A stretch of DNA of 5,733 nt, taken from Acidobacteria bacterium RIFCSPHIGHO2_01_FULL_67_28. Its GTDB lineage: Bacteria > Acidobacteriota > Terriglobia > Acidiferrales > 2-02-FULL-67-57. The stretch's first letter is position 1, and every line of letters begins with the position of its first letter. The stretch covers positions 1 through 5,733 of the forward strand of contig MEKM01000151.1 in the NCBI GenBank assembly GCA_001766965.1. Direction: 5' to 3'. A model generated the notes under the pieces. The model worked only from the letters and a program-made list of their open reading frames with translations. It had not been told where the DNA came from and made no database searches. The translations under genes were made by a program, and so were the position numbers. Of this stretch, positions 5,077 through 5,733 are shown one piece after another.

Positions 5077-5733
5077 ATGGGCGTAGACCTTAGCGTCGAG
5101 CTGGCCGGGCTGCGCCTGAAGAACCCGGTGCTCGTCGCCTCCGGCACCTTCGGCTACGGGATCGAGTTCGCCGAGCAGGTGGACTTGAACCGGCTGGGCG
5201 GCATCGTGGTGAAGGGTCTCTCGGCGCAGCCGATGGAGGGCGCCCCGGCCCCGCGCCTCTGCGAGACTCCGGCGGGGATGCTCAACGCCGTCGGCTTGCA
5301 GAACATCGGCGTGCGCGCCTTCATCGCCGAAAAACTCCCCGCGCTCGCCCGCTTCGACACCGCCATCATCGCCAACGTCTTCGGGCACACGGTCGAGGAA
5401 TACGTGGAAGTGATCGAGCAGTTGGAGCGCGCCGAGGGCGTGGCCGCCTACGAGCTGAACATCTCCTGCCCCAACGTCAAGCGCGGCGGGGTGCAGTTTG
5501 GGACCGACCCGCAATTGACGCGCGAGGTGGTGGGCGCCGCGCGGCGGGCGGCCCGGCGCCGCCCGCTCATCGTCAAGCTTTCGCCGAATGTCACCGACAT
5601 CGCCGCCCTGGCGCGGGCGGCCGAGGAAGCCGGGGCGCAGGCCTTGTCGGCGGTGAACACCTTCACCGGGATGGCCATTGACCTGGCCACCCGGCGCTCG
5701 CGGCTCGGGCAGCCGACGGGGGTCTCTCCGGCC
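5077..5733 (+). CDS. pyrD: Dihydroorotate dehydrogenase, class 1B catalytic subunit (3' truncated by window)
   Basis: This FMN enzyme oxidises dihydroorotate to orotate, step four of UMP synthesis. The 219 visible codons stay open to the window edge; about 90 C-terminal residues, including the FMN-phosphate loops, should lie beyond. The visible part shows NPVLVASGTFGYG (16-28), VVKG (Lys46), NAVGLQN (70-76), and NISCPNVKRGG with Cys131 as the catalytic base. It also has IVKLSPN (Lys167) and NT at 194-195. A catalytic Cys rather than Ser marks class 1, and the SCPNVK..G...FG pattern with GTFGYG points to 1B, which in Firmicutes works with the PyrK electron-transfer subunit. No pyrK is visible here. 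The start is the ATG at 5077, with AGG (5068-5070) overlapping the end of surE, so translation may be coupled. Confidence 0.93.
   Translation, partial: MGVDLSVELAGLRLKNPVLVASGTFGYGIEFAEQVDLNRLGGIVVKGLSAQPMEGAPAPRLCETPAGMLNAVGLQNIGVRAFIAEKLPALARFDTAIIANVFGHTVEEYVEVIEQLERAEGVAAYELNISCPNVKRGGVQFGTDPQLTREVVGAARRAARRRPLIVKLSPNVTDIAALARAAEEAGAQALSAVNTFTGMAIDLATRRSRLGQPTGVSPA

Noticed and set aside
3628..5514. A 628-codon minus-strand open frame covering surE and pyrD
   Set aside because: It is antisense to two clear genes and to the pyrR start region, matches no family I know, and is expected in GC-rich DNA with strong third-position bias.

Overview
The window is strongly GC-rich bacterial DNA. 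It holds ordinary chromosomal metabolism genes plus one small repeat-rich intergenic island. The host is most likely an Acidobacteriota-like bacterium. That guess rests on the base composition, the pyrR-pyrB-pyrC order, a class 1B pyrD, and intergenic repeats of a style I recall from acidobacterial genomes. It is inferred from memory, not proven.

Layout. Positions 2-64 look like the last codons of an unidentified upstream gene, whose stop overlaps the thiD start (ATGA). thiD (61-936, +) encodes hydroxymethylpyrimidine (phosphate) kinase of thiamine synthesis and ends at a good rho-independent terminator (962-993). The convergent gap 937-1243 carries four repeat structures: a dispersed-type repeat, two inverted REP-like palindromes related by compensatory changes, and a long imperfect inverted repeat just past the end of pyrC. 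On the minus strand, pyrR (4037-3489), pyrB (3477-2518) and pyrC (2521-1244) form a tight operon with an 11-nt gap and then a 4-nt GTGA overlap. A clear sigma70-type promoter (TTGACA, 18 nt, TACACT) lies upstream. Divergently, surE (4207-5073, +) and pyrD (from 5077, cut by the window edge) form a second tight operon with a 3-nt gap.

How the genes fit together. PyrB, PyrC and PyrD catalyse three consecutive steps of de novo UMP synthesis: carbamoyl aspartate, dihydroorotate, orotate. PyrR is a PRPP-binding uracil phosphoribosyltransferase-type regulator. SurE, a nucleotide phosphatase, has an N-terminal signal-like segment here, so it may act outside the cytoplasm and liberate nucleosides for salvage. 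The divergent arrangement thus pairs biosynthesis with possible salvage.

No wholly new system is evident. The points most worth a second look are: a PyrR that lacks two of the basic RNA-contact positions of the Bacillus protein and sits behind a short leader with no visible attenuator; the apparently exported SurE co-transcribed with pyrD; and the paired REP-like elements.
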